Both the position numbers and the translations under genes were made by a program. A stretch of DNA of 64,000 nucleotides from assembly GCA_030435675.1 (NCBI GenBank), contig CM059623.1, forward strand, positions 13,920,092-13,984,091, read 5' to 3'. Numbering within the stretch: the first letter of the stretch is position 1; every line of letters begins with the position of its first letter. Origin of the DNA: Steinernema hermaphroditum. Its lineage: Eukaryota > Nematoda > Chromadorea > Rhabditida > Steinernematidae. A model generated the notes under the pieces. That model was not told the DNA's origin, searched no databases, and was given only the letters and a program-made list of their open reading frames with translations. This document shows, one piece after another, positions 24,237-36,702 of this stretch.

Positions 24237-27192
24237 TCACTGCTGCTTGATGAGCCGGCGCTGTCCGCGAGACTGCGGTCCTTGAGGCCTCGAGAACTTC
24301 GGGCCTCCGGAAGTGGGTGATTGGTCGTTGTTCACGTTCAGGTACTCGAGAAGTGCCTTCTCGTCGAGCTTGTCGCGGCTGTCCACTTCGATCTGAAATC
24401 AGACTCGTCATTTCTCTTGTCTGGACAGTCTAGCAACTTTCATTAGACCGGTCGGTCCCCAACGCTAGCACAAAATGATACCCCTACAAGCTCTGTAGAC
24501 AACGTCTAGACTCTAGACACCGTTTGCATGCTGTCCCTTGACGCAGACTTGTTGCAAATAGACATGTGATCAAACGTAGATTTGATCACATCAAGCACAG
24601 TAGGCGTTTCGTGACCATGATTACGGTAGGTTAACTGATATGGCGTACCTTCTTGTCAAGCGAGATTCCTAACGCATTCTGGGCAGTATTCAAGAAGACC
24701 GACTTGCAACTGGAGAAAAGCATCAGCTCCTTGATCGTGCATCCGCCCGAAGGAGGCACGGAATAAATAAATACTGAAATAACGCACATAAGCTACCGTA
24801 ACCGAACGTCTCTGCCTACAAGTGTGACCATTCGGAGATCCATTCCCTGAGCGGAGCCTGTAGAAGGAGTAGCGCGGCTTCTTCCTGTCGATCATCGACG
24901 ACAGCTTCTCCGGCTCGAGACGGTCGGCGTGGCTCTCGAGCTTGATTGCTTCGTTAAGAGTGTCCACCGAAAGCTGCACGAAGTCGATCTCGCCACGGCC
25001 GAACTGCTTCAGAAGCGCCGTGGCGTCCTGGTCGATGGGGAACTCGACGCCGCGAAGCGTCTGCGTCGCCGGCATCAAGTTGCCCATGGCGCATTTCTCC
25101 TTGAGCGCCAGATGCAGGTCACGTTCATGCTCTGTCATGGGTCGGGGGTCGAGGCGCGATTCAAGCCACAGCTCGAACTTGTCCAACTTGACGTCGTCAA
25201 TGTTCGTCGCCTGATACTCGTAGCTGATGTAGTGCTGGCCGAATTCGGATTTGAAGGTGGATCGTGTGGCGGCAAGGAGCATCTTCTCGCGGACAGGTGC
25301 TCGGTCATCGGCGAAGCTAAAAAGGGGATATATCAAATTCCATCTAAGGCCCTTTCTCAACATGTTTAACTCCGACTTTCACAAGCTGGTAACACCCTTA
25401 ATCCCAAAATTACTTCCAAAACCAGTTCCTTTAATTTTGCTCAAGTTATTCACCTCAAAATGCATGCACATGTTTTCGACTCTCTCGTCTTATGTCCGAA
25501 AAACATGCATACCTAATGAGCAACCAGTCGGTAGGCGACTTCAACTTGAAGAGAATATAGCACGGCTCGTAAGCATCGATGCAGCTGGGCAGATTCTTGC
25601 GCCAATCGGCCTTCCAATCGTCGCTTCCGGCATCTTTGAAGTTCAATGACAGCGCTTCTGAAATGACGTACTTTCATGAAGTCATAAAAATGATCGACAC
25701 CTACCATTGCGGACGACAATTTTCGCCAATCGGACTTTTCCTTCTTTACAGTCTTCGAAGAGCGCGTGAAGTTCTCTGTCGGCTGAAAAATGAACGATTA
25801 TGCGCGACTTTTCAAGACTGTGTAATTGCTTGTTTTACGACACTAAGCGATTCCACAAATCAGGTCACCCCATGAGGAAGTTTTGAGGCAATTGTGAGGT
25901 GTTTCACAACCCATTCATCACAAAAAAAAAGAACGACAGAATCTTGAACAAACAATGAGCAAAGTTTGAGTAGAGGAGATTATTTTTAAGCCCATGGGCA
26001 CGCATGTCACATGACAATGTCACCGTTCATCTTTCGAAATCGATCAGAATATAGCCTTTGGCCTTCTTGGGAAGAAGAAGAAGAACGAAAACATAAGGAC
26101 ACGTAATCCTACACCTTGTGCACAAACAACTCGCCGCCGTGCCTTCTTCAGTTGTTATCTACGAATTTAGTGACGCTAAACGAGGGTAAAATATGGGTAA
26201 AAACTCTTAAGTTGTTACAGACAGAAACATGTCTTGTCGGTGAAAACACAGCCGAAAGTCCAATAGTCATAAACAAAATCGTAAAATTTCTGAACTGAGC
26301 AAAAGAAGGACAGAAAAGCCGACGACCAGCCATAAAAAAAAGAACCAACTAAGACTTTCTGAAACGTCTAGACAGCAAAAAAATACATTAACTGATTTGA
26401 ATGATTCGGACGCTGTCTTAAACATCTATGATTTACCGTGAAACATGTGGAAAACCCGTAATTTGTCGTCGTGAAACTCAACCAGACATATCTGTTCTTC
26501 GCGCCGATTGTCTGAAAACTGCAGTCTCAAGTCCAAAACCGACAAGACAACCGTAGCCGGTTATATACGTCTGTTCGTGTCACACAACTGGACAAAACAT
26601 GTCTCGTTAATTGTCTGTCTGAAACCCACTGTCTAGAATTTGCAACAGACAAGTGGACAAGTCTTTTAATTTCAAGCATAGCAAAAGCAGATAAATATAC
26701 AGTTAGACAGAATACGACTAGACATGTCTGAATTTAGCTTCCGAGACCTTTCCGCAGCAGATAAATAATGGGACGGAACAGAACTAGACATGTTTGCTCG
26801 TGTTAGATATGCTGACTACAGTCCACAAAAAATAATTGATGAGACGGTCTGATTTTCGTCACTTTCTCGCTGTTTGTCTCAAATTTTGCGACAGACTCAA
26901 AAGTCTACAATCCACAGCAGACTAGAAATAAATCAGACATGTCTGGTAGCCCTAACATATGATGAATGCATACAAAAGGCAACCCTAGCACAGTGCACGC
27001 TTTTTTAGTCACTTTCTCGTTGTCTGTCTCAAAAGTCTAGAAACTATAGAAGACTGAAAATCAAATAGACATGAGCATATGGTCGAAAAGACAACAAAGT
27101 CAAGCACATTGTAGTACAGTGCACGCCTAACCCAGAATCTCCCTCCATAAAAAAGAGCACAACTAACCTCGTATACCAGTTTGACAGGCCAT
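24237..27192 (-). CDS. twf-2: twinfilin, actin-monomer sequestering/capping protein (two ADF-H domains)
   Basis: Twinfilin binds ADP-actin monomers and caps barbed ends in the cytoplasm. Six exons join in phase: 27192-27168, 25782-25705, 25657-25513, 25316-24820, 24773-24649 and 24392-24237, giving 341 residues (human 350). The tiny first exon MACQTGIR matches human MSHQTGIQ. ADF-H 1 covers roughly residues 4-140 (YEPCYILFKLKSP, REKMLLAATRSTFK). ADF-H 2 covers about 175-310 (GEIDFVQLSVDTLNE, VFIYSV-like then CTIKELMLFSSCKS). The tail FSRPQGPQSRGQRRLIKQQ matches the basic KPKGP-RGIRRLI tail used for phosphoinositide and capping-protein binding. Intron 1 is 1.4 kb and full of TCTAGAC-type repeats. 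The gene lies 394 bases upstream of nas-39 on the same strand. Confidence 0.95.
25793..27160. repeat. repeat-rich first intron of twinfilin
   Basis: Contains many AGACATGTCT/GTCTAGAC-type words (26371, 26480, 26598, 26630, 26723, 26787, 26936, 27040, 27067). A diverged tandem duplication of about 130-145 bases lies at 26855-27000 and 27001-27127; each unit runs from GTCACTTTCTCG to ACAGTGCACGC. No exon seen. Confidence 0.6.
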
Positions 27193-29053
27193 CGTCGCTT
27201 GGCGGATCGAGATGAACGAACGGGCTCTGAAAAGAACGACGAGGTGAATCGCACGAAACCGCGGCGGTGACGCTTCTCGAACGGACAACAAACAGCACCG
27301 AAAAGAAACTCTCGAGCACGTCGCCTTCTGTCGCGATGGTGGCGGAGGTTTTGGAGAGAGCGGGAGCGTCGCCACGAGCCACCCACGACGAGTGAGGCGC
27401 GACGCCGCCGGGCGAGCGAGGGACGGCCGCGCCGCCGCCGCAGCAGCAGCTGAGGTCCGGCGGCGCACGCCTAACTCCTGTACGCCGGCGCCGTCGACGT
27501 GTGTGGCGCTGGGTTATTGGTTTAGCCGGGGCAATTAGTCGCCGAATCGGAGGAGCGTCGCCGAGCAGATGCGACTCCGAAGACGCCACCACCACTTCAC
27601 CTTCACTTAATTGTGTGTCGCCGTGTAATAGCCGCTTCTTCGATTGCGTGTTTGCTTTGTGGGACAGCTGTCCACCTTCGGACAGCTTCTTCTTCTAAAG
27701 TGCATTTTGTGATATAATAGGTGGCGGGGGAGTTCTTGTTTTGAAGACGATAAAAAACAAGTTTCCCGGCATGTTCAGTTGATTTGGCGTCGGAGGGTGC
27801 GCGTGGCGCGGGATGGGGGAAACGTTTGGAATTGAGCGAAAGCTTGTTGAACTGGTTTCAATGGGGTGTTTTATTGATTTATGGAGGTTTACTGCTTCCG
27901 GGTGTGGAAAAGATGAACCTTTTGTAATCAAGGATAATCACATGACTGCTGTAGCAGTTAGGTGTAATCTTCGCACTTCTTAAAGGTCATTATAGCAGAC
28001 GTCATATGCGAGATTACTGGGAAGAGGTCAGCGTGCTTTCTCTATCCGATCCGATTGGGAGTACATTGAAAGCTACTCTGATTTCTGCTTGTTATTTACC
28101 TCTAGCTGACCTCATGACACAGCGATAGCCCAGCTTTATCACTATCCCCGTGGTAGCCCCGTGCCACCCGTTGTGCTATCTTATCGAATTCTACGATCGC
28201 TTCCACTGACCACATCTGTCCTCCAGACCGCTTCTCTAGATTTATTGCTGGTTTGGCGCGTCAGAAAATTGCAAATTTGTGCGTTCGAAGGGATTGGATT
28301 CTTAAATAGTATTAACCAGTGCTGCCGATCGAGTCCGAAATCCAAATGAGTCCGAGTCGGGGCTCGATATCGAATTCCTCGACATCTCTGGTGCCAATCC
28401 TAGTCCTATATACTGAACTCCTTTCAAAAGAACTTTGTGGAAACGTCTTTTCTAGTTTCACTTGATTTGAGGATGAGATCAAGCCCCTTATCCCCTTATC
28501 AATTTTGGGGGGTAAGAGGGTTGTTAGAAGAATGCCATTTATTTAGAATCGAGCTAAAAATCTCCATTCCTTTCAATCTGGCCTGATCTGGTTGAAGGCG
28601 GATGAAGCGCCCACCGCTCTGGGGCTCGCCGAGGCCAAAACACTAATTTAACCTGACCTACAGTACGAATAGGGTCCATACGAAGTGCGGTCCGCTCACA
28701 GTGGAGTGCACAATGCACCCGCACGTTAGCACAATGTACAATAGCCAGCCGTCAGGTTAATAGACCGCGAACGCGCCTTCTCAATTGACAGCTTCGCGCC
28801 GCGTCCGACAACCCCCACTGGCACGTGTGGCACGAAAACTGACAACTCCCCAAATATCGTATGTCATCTGATATCGACGCGTAAGGGAAGGAAATTGAGG
28901 AGAGAATCCTTAGATGGGCACGGGGCTTAATGACGGCGCGCGAGGAACTCGTTCTCACGCCGGTAATTGTCGGCGATTCCGCGATCGTCACGGATTAAAG
29001 CCCTTTCTTTGCAGCAGCGGGACAATGGGTGAAAGGCTCTGAACGCATGGACG
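27193..29053. other. intergenic between divergent twinfilin and TMEM185 genes
   Basis: The first 400 bases are GC-rich (probable twinfilin promoter/5' UTR). At 28317-28390 there is sequence related to the hAT-like MITE at 48828 (GATCGAGTCCGAAATCCA shared). The GC-rich end near 28.7-29.0 kb probably holds the TMEM185 promoter. Confidence 0.5.
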
Positions 29054-30644
29054 ATGGTCGAGATTAGTCTGCGTACATGTTTCAGGGACTTCAACGCCCC
29101 GTAAGTGCACGTCGTTGGGCGTACGGTAGATGTGCTTGTTGTTGCAGAAGTTTCGTCTTCTACCTCGCCGTGTCGATCTTTTCCGTCCTTCTCGTACTGC
29201 GGATCGACGAAGTGATCGATGTGGACTACGCGTTTGTCTTCTTGCCTCTGTGGATATGCGGAGTTCTGGTGATTTTCGGGTGCTTCACCGCGGTCATATC
29301 CTATATTCTGCGGCCGCCTCCAGTGTAAGTTGACATGTAATTCCTGAAAAGTGGCTTATCTCAAAATATGGGGAAGGTTATGGCCCGTATGCTCAAGACA
29401 AACATGATTAGATGAGTTAATTTCCTAAAATTGAAAGCAATTGATCATAAGATGGACGTGTTCAATAGGGTCCTTACCGTTAAGGCCATCTTGAAAGAAG
29501 GGGTTAATTCGCATTAGGTCGAACTATAGCGTTTTGTTCTCTCCCCCATCCGAAGGTCCCACTTAAGGATCCCCTGGAATCTGAGAATCCTTAGTCCAGT
29601 TCTTACTTACCCCATGACCCATCTCTAAGACTGTGTCCAACGGTCGACGTCCCCTTAACCACCCAATCCAGAGCCGAGGTCAGCCTACGATGGGACTTCT
29701 TCGCGATGATCATGAGCACGATCGAGCACTCGATCCTCGTCGTGTTCGAAGTGCTCCTCTACTACAAGCTGCGCATGATCGACGGCGACGAACCGTACGA
29801 CCCGACGCTCACCTGGTCCGTCGTCTTCGCGCCGCTCTTCGGCCTGGCCATCCTCGCCATCACGGTCATGGTGTGGGCGGTGCGTTTCAGCAAGAGCTTC
29901 AAGTTCGAGCTCTTCTTCACCGTCAACGTCGTCCAGTTCGTCTTTCTCGCGCTCAAGCTTGACAACGTCGTCGACTGGAACTGGGCGATCGTCTTCATCC
30001 CGGCATGGATGGTGCTGGCCGTGTGCTTGATCGCCGTTGTCTACGCTGTGATCCTCGCTATTTTGCTATCAAGGTTTGTTGGTGTGGTCTACTGGTCACC
30101 ACTAGGCGCCCTCTTTTTCAGGACGATGCAGATGCTCCCCTCCCATCGGCGCCAACACATCGTCACCGCACTGTGCCACTTCATCGTTGTCGTCCCGCTC
30201 CTCCTCTTCCTCCTGCTCCTCACCGGACGACTCGACGCCATCGAAGCGAACAACTCGACGCTCCCCATCACTACAACCCCTGACACGTCATCGTTGGAAG
30301 TCAGCGCCCATCCTACGACGACGACTCTCTCACCCCTCGAAGCCATGCCCGGCCTCTCCGTGATCTCCATCCCTCTCTTCATCGCCCTCGGACAACTGAC
30401 GCTCCTGACCTTCGGAAGCCGCGGAGGAAATCCGTGGTGGTTCGCCATGCGGAAGCCCTTCTGCAACTTCGTCTTTGGCCACTCCCCTTGCCTCCAGCAG
30501 TACGCGAACATCAGCTACAAGATCGGAAGAGCCTCATCGGCTGAAGACCAAGAGCCTGAGCTCCTTGAGACTCTAAGACACGAAGAACCCGTGCGGCAGT
30601 CACGAATTATGATCCCCATAGAGACCCTCGAAGCACCTGATTAG
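29054..30644 (+). CDS. TMEM185: TMEM185-family multi-pass membrane protein
   Basis: Four exons (29054-29100, 29148-29324, 29672-30073, 30122-30644) join in phase to a 382-residue protein. I start at ATGGTCGAGATT because it leads in frame into RDFNAPSFVFYLAVSIFSVLL, matching human [22 protein letters not shown]. Further matches are LRIDEVID, NWAIVFIPAWMVL, PSHRRQHIVTALCHFIVVVPLL and GGNPWWFAMRKPFCNF (human GGNHWWFGIRKDFCQF). About seven to nine hydrophobic segments are visible. A Ser/Thr/Pro-rich loop (residues about 250-285) between two membrane segments is longer than in vertebrates. The molecular function of the family is unknown; human TMEM185A is tied to the FRAXF fragile site. AATAAA follows at about 30681. 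Confidence 0.93.
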
Positions 30645-30715
30645 TCAAAATACCGTATATCATTGTACATAATACAAATTCAATAAACAAAAGTGATTAA
30701 TAATTACAATGCTTC

Positions 30716-32496
30716 TTAGGCAGCCAGCTCCAGGAGGTAGGCCGCCAGGACCTTCGTACCGTTGATGTAGTTGGCGACGTCGATCTTCTCGTTCTGCGAG
30801 TGGGCCATGTCGTTGCAGGATCCGATCGGCAGCAGCATGACGTTCTGGCCGGTGAGCTCCTGGAAGGTGAGCGTGACGGGGATGCTTCCTCCTTCACGGG
30901 TCATGTCGGGAGCCACTCCGAAGACCTTCTCGATAGCGCGCTTGCCAGCAGCAAAGTTGGGGTGGTCGTGGTCGGCGACCCACGGGCGACCTCCCTGAAG
31001 GGAGATGGGCCTGAAAGAAGATGTCACTGCTTGGTCATTTGAATGGAAGTCATACTTGAACTTGTTGGGCGAACCTCGCTCGGCCCAGATGTCGTTCAGG
31101 TACTTGAGGACAAGCTCGTCAACGGCCTTAGGCTCCATGTTGGGAACCGTACGGATGCTGAACTTTCCGATGACCTTGCTGGGGATAACGGTCTTCGCGC
31201 CAGGTCCGGCAAAGGCGCCCTCGATTCCGTGGAGCGAGAGGGAGGGGAAGCGCCAGCGGTTCATCAGCAGCTCATGTTTCGTGGACTTCAGAAGTTTAGG
31301 AGCGTTGACATCGGCGCGGAAATCGTCCTAAACCCAACATCAACATCTGATCTAGACCTTGGCCACTAACATGGTCGAAATCGATGGTTTCATAAGTCTT
31401 CAATTCTTCATCGGTGACTGGCGCGACGAGCTTGTCCAGTCCGGGGATGTTGATCTGGCCGTGGACTGTCGTCAGCTTGCTCATGACCCAAATGAGATCA
31501 TTCATGGGCTCATAACTGAATGACGAATTTTCTTTGCAAAATAAACGTTCAGATCAGCTTACATGGCTCCACCGTATACACCAGAATGCAGATCTTGGCT
31601 CACTCCGGACACTTCGATGGTATAGTAGCTGATTCCACGAAGTCCGTAGGTCAAACACGGCTTCTTCTTGCCGAGCCAGTAGTTGTCAGAGATGCATGTG
31701 AAGCTGACATCGCTAAGGAAGTCCTTATTGGCCGTCAGAACTTCGTCCAGGCCTTCAGATCCGCTTTCCTCCATTCCTTCAAAGACGAACTGCAAACGTA
31801 ACAGATGTACTGCTGCAGCCCTCAACTTTTTACCTTAATGTTGACCGGGATGGTCACCTTGAGCTTCTGCATGGTCTCGATGGCGTTCGCCCATGCGATG
31901 ACCGGCCCCTTATCGTCAGTGGAGCCGCGGCCGAACAGTTTGTCGTCCTTTTCAATGAGCTGGAACGGATCCGTGTTCCATCCATCGGACTTTGCGGCCG
32001 GCTGCACATCCAAATGACCGTAGACAAGGAGCGTCTTCTTGTTGGGATCGCTGCCCAGCTGGCCGAAGAGGATGGGCGGCAGCTGGATCGTTTTTCCGTC
32101 GGGAAGAGTTTGAGTACCATTTGGCTTCTGCTCGCACTTGACACCGAGCGATTCGAAGAGCTCTTGTGCCCAGTTGATCATCTTGCACACATCTTCGCGG
32201 TGAGCCTCTTCGGCCGAAATGCTCGGGATCTCCACGGCATCGCGCAGGCGCTGGATGAATTTGGTCTGGTTAGCTTCGATCTCCCTAAAACAAAAAAAGC
32301 TGAATTTAAATTCCAAGACGGATTAGTGTCCATCAGACGGTGATAATGACAGTTAAGATAAGAACCAGTAAGGTGTAACAAAGTGCGCGCTAAAAAAGTG
32401 CAACTGCTGATAAGAAAAGAAGATGAAAGTTCGTCCGTGTACTGCTACGAAATGCCTGTAGGCCACTTACTTCGAGATGTCTTCGAATGACGCCAT
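30716..32496 (-). CDS. CNDP2: cytosolic non-specific dipeptidase, M20 metallopeptidase (CNDP2 type)
   Basis: Hydrolyses dipeptides using two metal ions. The first exon, MASFEDISK, joins at 32.29 kb to [21 protein letters not shown]. The M20 metal-site blocks are all present: [34 protein letters not shown] and [19 protein letters not shown], then [23 protein letters not shown] and [15 protein letters not shown]. The C-terminal [23 protein letters not shown] supplies the last metal-binding His. Similarity to human CNDP2 runs through the whole length, without a signal peptide, so the cytosolic (CNDP2) rather than secreted (CNDP1) type is indicated. It has at least five short introns. It is convergent with TMEM185; only 71 bases separate the two stop codons. 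Confidence 0.95.
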
Positions 32497-34498
32497 GGTT
32501 GATGCGGTAAATCTGCAATCAAGAAGCACGCATTAGTGAGAGATTAAACAAGGGAAAGGAGGCGATAACCACGCGCCACCAGACAGCCGACGTCTGCAAC
32601 AATGTCGCGACCATTATTGGCGTCATCCTCGCGATGTCCGCGCCACGCCCCGGAATTATCAGCGGTTAATAAGCGACAGACATAAACTGAGCAAACATTT
32701 TGTCAGGTGTCCGTGTCAGCTCCATAAAAAGTCATGCGGAAAAAAGTAAGCCTTTCCATTTACGGAGAAGCCAAACAGCAGAGATCTGAAGCGTCAACAC
32801 CGGATGATAAAGCAGTAAACAGCGGAAGCTTCTGATCGACAACATGTGGCGACCCTAAAAGTCGGATGTTTTCTCCATACGAATCACGCAAATCCACAGA
32901 ACATAGCGTTGAGTGGAACGATGAATATGCATAGATTTGTCATCGATATGATTAATTCGCGGTGCGGCACCGATAGGACAATACACAGCCCTGAAAAAAT
33001 ATTCCTCACCCACTTTGAGATGAGCAAGTCAGCAGAATTTTGAAACCCACAGGCACAGTGCACTTTCGCACACAGAAGTGGCGTTAGATGTGGAAACCAA
33101 GGGAAAGATATGATTAAGGCAAGCAAAAATGCATGCACTTTCAAAGATAGAAACAGCGCCGACAGAAACCGATAGAAATGAAGAGAGTCGCTGACCACGG
33201 TCTAGTAAATATGACCACGGGCAAAGATTGAGAGCGCTACATTTAGAAAACACCAAACCGATGACAAATCATAAGCAAACGAATTTGATTACTCTAGAGA
33301 AGACTGAACATCACTGAACAAACAAGATTCAAATTGACGGAAAAATAAACTTGAAATCCATCTTATCGCTATGTCAATATTATGCAGGAAAAACAAATAC
33401 AGACGAACTTGCTCTTGACAAATACCGTCTAGACTGCTAAAATTAAATCAGCTTATTTCACTAAAAATCAATGATTACAAATCAGAAACGAATGATATCA
33501 TGCGACGCAAAGATCGAGAAAAAAAGCCTAACAAGCATGTCAGCATATCACACCACTCAGGAAAGCAGGAAACGTCTAGACGTCTCAATTTTGAGTAAGG
33601 CAAGACTGTTTAGACAGACAATCATGCTACAAAAAAGACAGTGTCACAGACAGACAGTATGCACAAAACCCGTTCGCCATTCAAAGCCAAGCCACAGTCG
33701 GTCTACCTCTCCCTCATCCGGCATTCTCCCAAAAATCCGTGCTAAATTCCCCGACAAACTGCAAACGCGTGGCGCCTCGCTCCCTCTCGCGCGCTTCCCT
33801 CTCCCTCGCTTCAAACAACCACACGCAGCGACAACAAAACGCAGTGGAGGCAGTCAAAAATTCCGAAATAGATGGATTTCTCTCCGACGATAAGTCGATC
33901 TTCCTTATCCACGTCATATCATCGAACGATGACCATTTTTTTTGTGAGAGGGACGCGACCGACTGACGATCAACTCCACTCTGTTCAAGAATAAACAATC
34001 CCAACGCCTCGTCCTCTTTCCACTCCCCCAAGGTCGCTTTTTTGCAGAGAAGAACTCGTTTGTGCGGACCTGACGGAAGGCCGAACTCAGCGGTTAAACG
34101 TCAACGGCCGCCGCTATGGCGATTATTTAAAGCGAAACAGCGATCAACCCTTGACAGAGATGTGGCGGCGTGATAGGCCTCTTGTAGTGCCGATGCCAGA
34201 GTTGGGGATCGGAGACCAAAGGGGAACATCTTGTTGAATCCATTTAGATCTTGTTTCTTTTTCTTGCATGTAAGGTATTGCATTCATCTGTCTCTGCGCA
34301 ACCCTAACTCAGAAAGGAAACCTTTATAGACTCGGAAAATGCGAAACCATGGAACAGAAAGATTCTTTGGACTAAACACAAATAAATAGAGAACCCATAT
34401 TGAAAGGAAAACAGCGATAGGACAGAGTCACAAACAGAGAGAGGCTAATTAAAGAGATCAACGGGGAATTCGTTAATATGCGCGCATTTCGTGACGGT
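32497..34498. other. intergenic, motif-rich
   Basis: No gene supported. GTCTAGAC-type words are frequent at 33425-33660 (CCGTCTAGACTG, AACGTCTAGACGTC, TTTAGACAGAC). The 140-residue plus-strand ORF at 33471-33893 is low-complexity and repeat-driven. Confidence 0.55.
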
Positions 34499-35373
34499 TT
34501 AGTCGGTGCTGATACGGTGGAGGGACTCTTCCTCGGGCAGAGGACGGCGCTTCCAGCGGGGATTCATGACGATCATGACGACGCTGACGCAATAGCCGAG
34601 GATGAAGAGGCCGAGGAAGTTGCTGAGCATCTGCTGGCCGCACATCTGCTTGTCTTTCGTCCAGCACCTGAACACTACGGTAGAAGGGGTGTTGAGAGGG
34701 TTGGTTTACGTGTGTTTCCAGGCGGCACGCTCAGTGATTCCCATCAGGGCGGTACAGCAGACCATGATGAAGATGACAACGCCGAAGAGTTGGTGGAAGG
34801 GCATGATGAACTGGCGGATGGGGATGCTCGCTCCGGGGAAGAAGAAGGTAACGAAGCCGACGAGGTACTGTAGGGTGAGATTACGGTGGGGCGCGGATCC
34901 ATTGGTGGAGTTACCTGGGCACAGAACATGGAGACGACGAGGATTCCGATCCATGAGTGCATCGAATAAAGGTTCGGAAGTGGATCGAGTTCTCCGTTCG
35001 GTTTCATATGTAGATCGTGACTGTCCCAAACGGCCTTGAGGGCGACTCCCATGAAGATGAGGGCCATGCTGTGAAGGGTGAGGTGGAGGAGCTTGGTGAA
35101 GCGTTTCCGCTCATTACGAAACACTCGATAGACGATGATCGATTCGCCGTAGATGAATATGAGGCCCATGGTCATGAAGGTGGGGTGGTAGTGGAACTCG
35201 ATGTCCGGATTCTCGTTCCACGCGAAGCCTCCGTCGCTGAAACCGCCCATCCAGGCGGCAACGGAGAGCAGCGCGGCCGCTCCGCATACCTGCGATACGG
35301 TAAGGGCGACGTTGAAGAGGCGCTGACTCTGCTGCTCGCCCAGCACTTGATACGATTCCATGAAGAGCGCCAT
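34499..35373 (-). CDS. cytochrome b561 (ascorbate-dependent transmembrane electron carrier)
   Basis: Di-haem membrane protein that passes electrons from cytosolic ascorbate across vesicle or plasma membranes (acceptor: vesicular ascorbyl radical or ferric iron). Three exons (35373-34915, 34867-34710, 34667-34499) give 261 residues, the normal size. The four haem-ligand histidines sit in FHYHPTFM, LLHLTLHSMAL, LYSMHSWIG and MPFHQLFG. The family signatures YRVFRNE-KR and YLVGF-TFFFPGAS are present. Six hydrophobic segments are visible. The tail is basic and acidic (KRRPLPEEE). The ATG lies three bases after an acceptor-like CTTTTCAG, so spliced-leader addition is likely. CYB561A3/lysosomal or chromaffin-type subclass cannot be decided from sequence alone. 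Confidence 0.93.
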
Positions 35374-36702
35374 ATTCTGAAAAGAAAAGAATTGAAAAAC
35401 ACGCCTACAATCCCACGAACTCATACTCAACAGGAAAGCTCACGCAGCGCGACTAAAGTAAAGTCGAAAACGGAGCAAAACAATGGCCTCGGCAGCGAGC
35501 TGTGCGTAGGATCGGCTGCTTCTGACAGCAGTCGCTGCCTCTGACATCGCCGCGCGATGGATTTAATTAAGCTCTCCCCGCAGAGAGGCATTCGGATTTT
35601 GGGCCCTCGGGCGCGGCAATATGGCAAGTAAACAGCGGACGCAGCGGTCATGGAACATATGCCGTCTAATGAGCGCAGCTGAAAGAAGATTCCTCTGGCA
35701 CAAGGAGTCGGCCGGGGTAAACAGGAGCCGGCCATCCTCGGGCGCACCGCTCCGAATCGATACGAACACGCGTCACCGAGTTGTTGATGCCGCGATTAGG
35801 TGTGCTGCTCGTGGCGCTTGGCCTAACGAACGAAAAAACAATGGCTTCAGTGCACGCGACGCGCATTAATATCAACGGAAATGGTCGTTTTAACGGGGAA
35901 AGTAACTGGAGACCACTTAAGCACCTCGTTCGCCTGGATGGTGTGGTGTTAATGGAATAGCAATCCGCTCGATGTCGCCATGGAAGCGGGCATATCAATC
36001 TAATCCACGACGAGCAGAGCGTTACGGTACCTCACGAGGCAGACGGAGTTCGAATGGTGCAGCACCGAACATAAAAATGGTTCCACCTTCCCACAAAAGC
36101 ACAAACGTCATAAAAACGGACACAACTCACTTTTTTCCGTCTTGGGAAAAAACGTGCACTGTTTGGGAACGTTCAGCGCCCAAAAAGAAGACAAAGGGAA
36201 CACGTGGCCATACAACTAGAAGACCAACCGATCGATGCAGACGTTTGCGTATCAGATGAGACGTTCAAGCAGACTCCAGACAGCCATGCGGCAGGATAGA
36301 GGTCGGTGACAGCTTTTTCAGTGACCGTTATGTCCGCGCGACCTCAACCGTCTCACTAAAACCAATACTCTCCTCAAAACTCGCCATCCGCCAAGCACCG
36401 CCCCATCAAAACAAACAACAACGAATCCCTCAAGCAGAAAGTCGTTCATCACTCCTAGAAGAATTCCATATATCTCAATTATTACATACAACTGACTTTG
36501 AAATATCACATTTAAACGGCGGATCCCCGCGCAGGATATAAGAGAGGGCACTAGAAAGAGAGTTAGGCTTTAGAACTACGTACATACAGCGAGAATACAT
36601 GCTAGAAATCAAATAACAAATGGAATGATTTGCAGGCCGCTAGGAAGTTCTGTGAGCAACGTAAGAACGGTGTGTGAGCAGCCGAAGTAGCAGTGGACGG
36701 GT
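35374..36702. other. intergenic between cytochrome b561 and V-ATPase D
   Basis: No gene supported. Presumably cytochrome b561 upstream sequence and the V-ATPase D 3' UTR. Confidence 0.5.

Noticed and set aside
33471..33893. 140-residue plus-strand ORF rich in Arg, Ser and Thr
   Set aside because: Low complexity, overlaps GTCTAGAC-type repeats, and no splice sites or conserved blocks.
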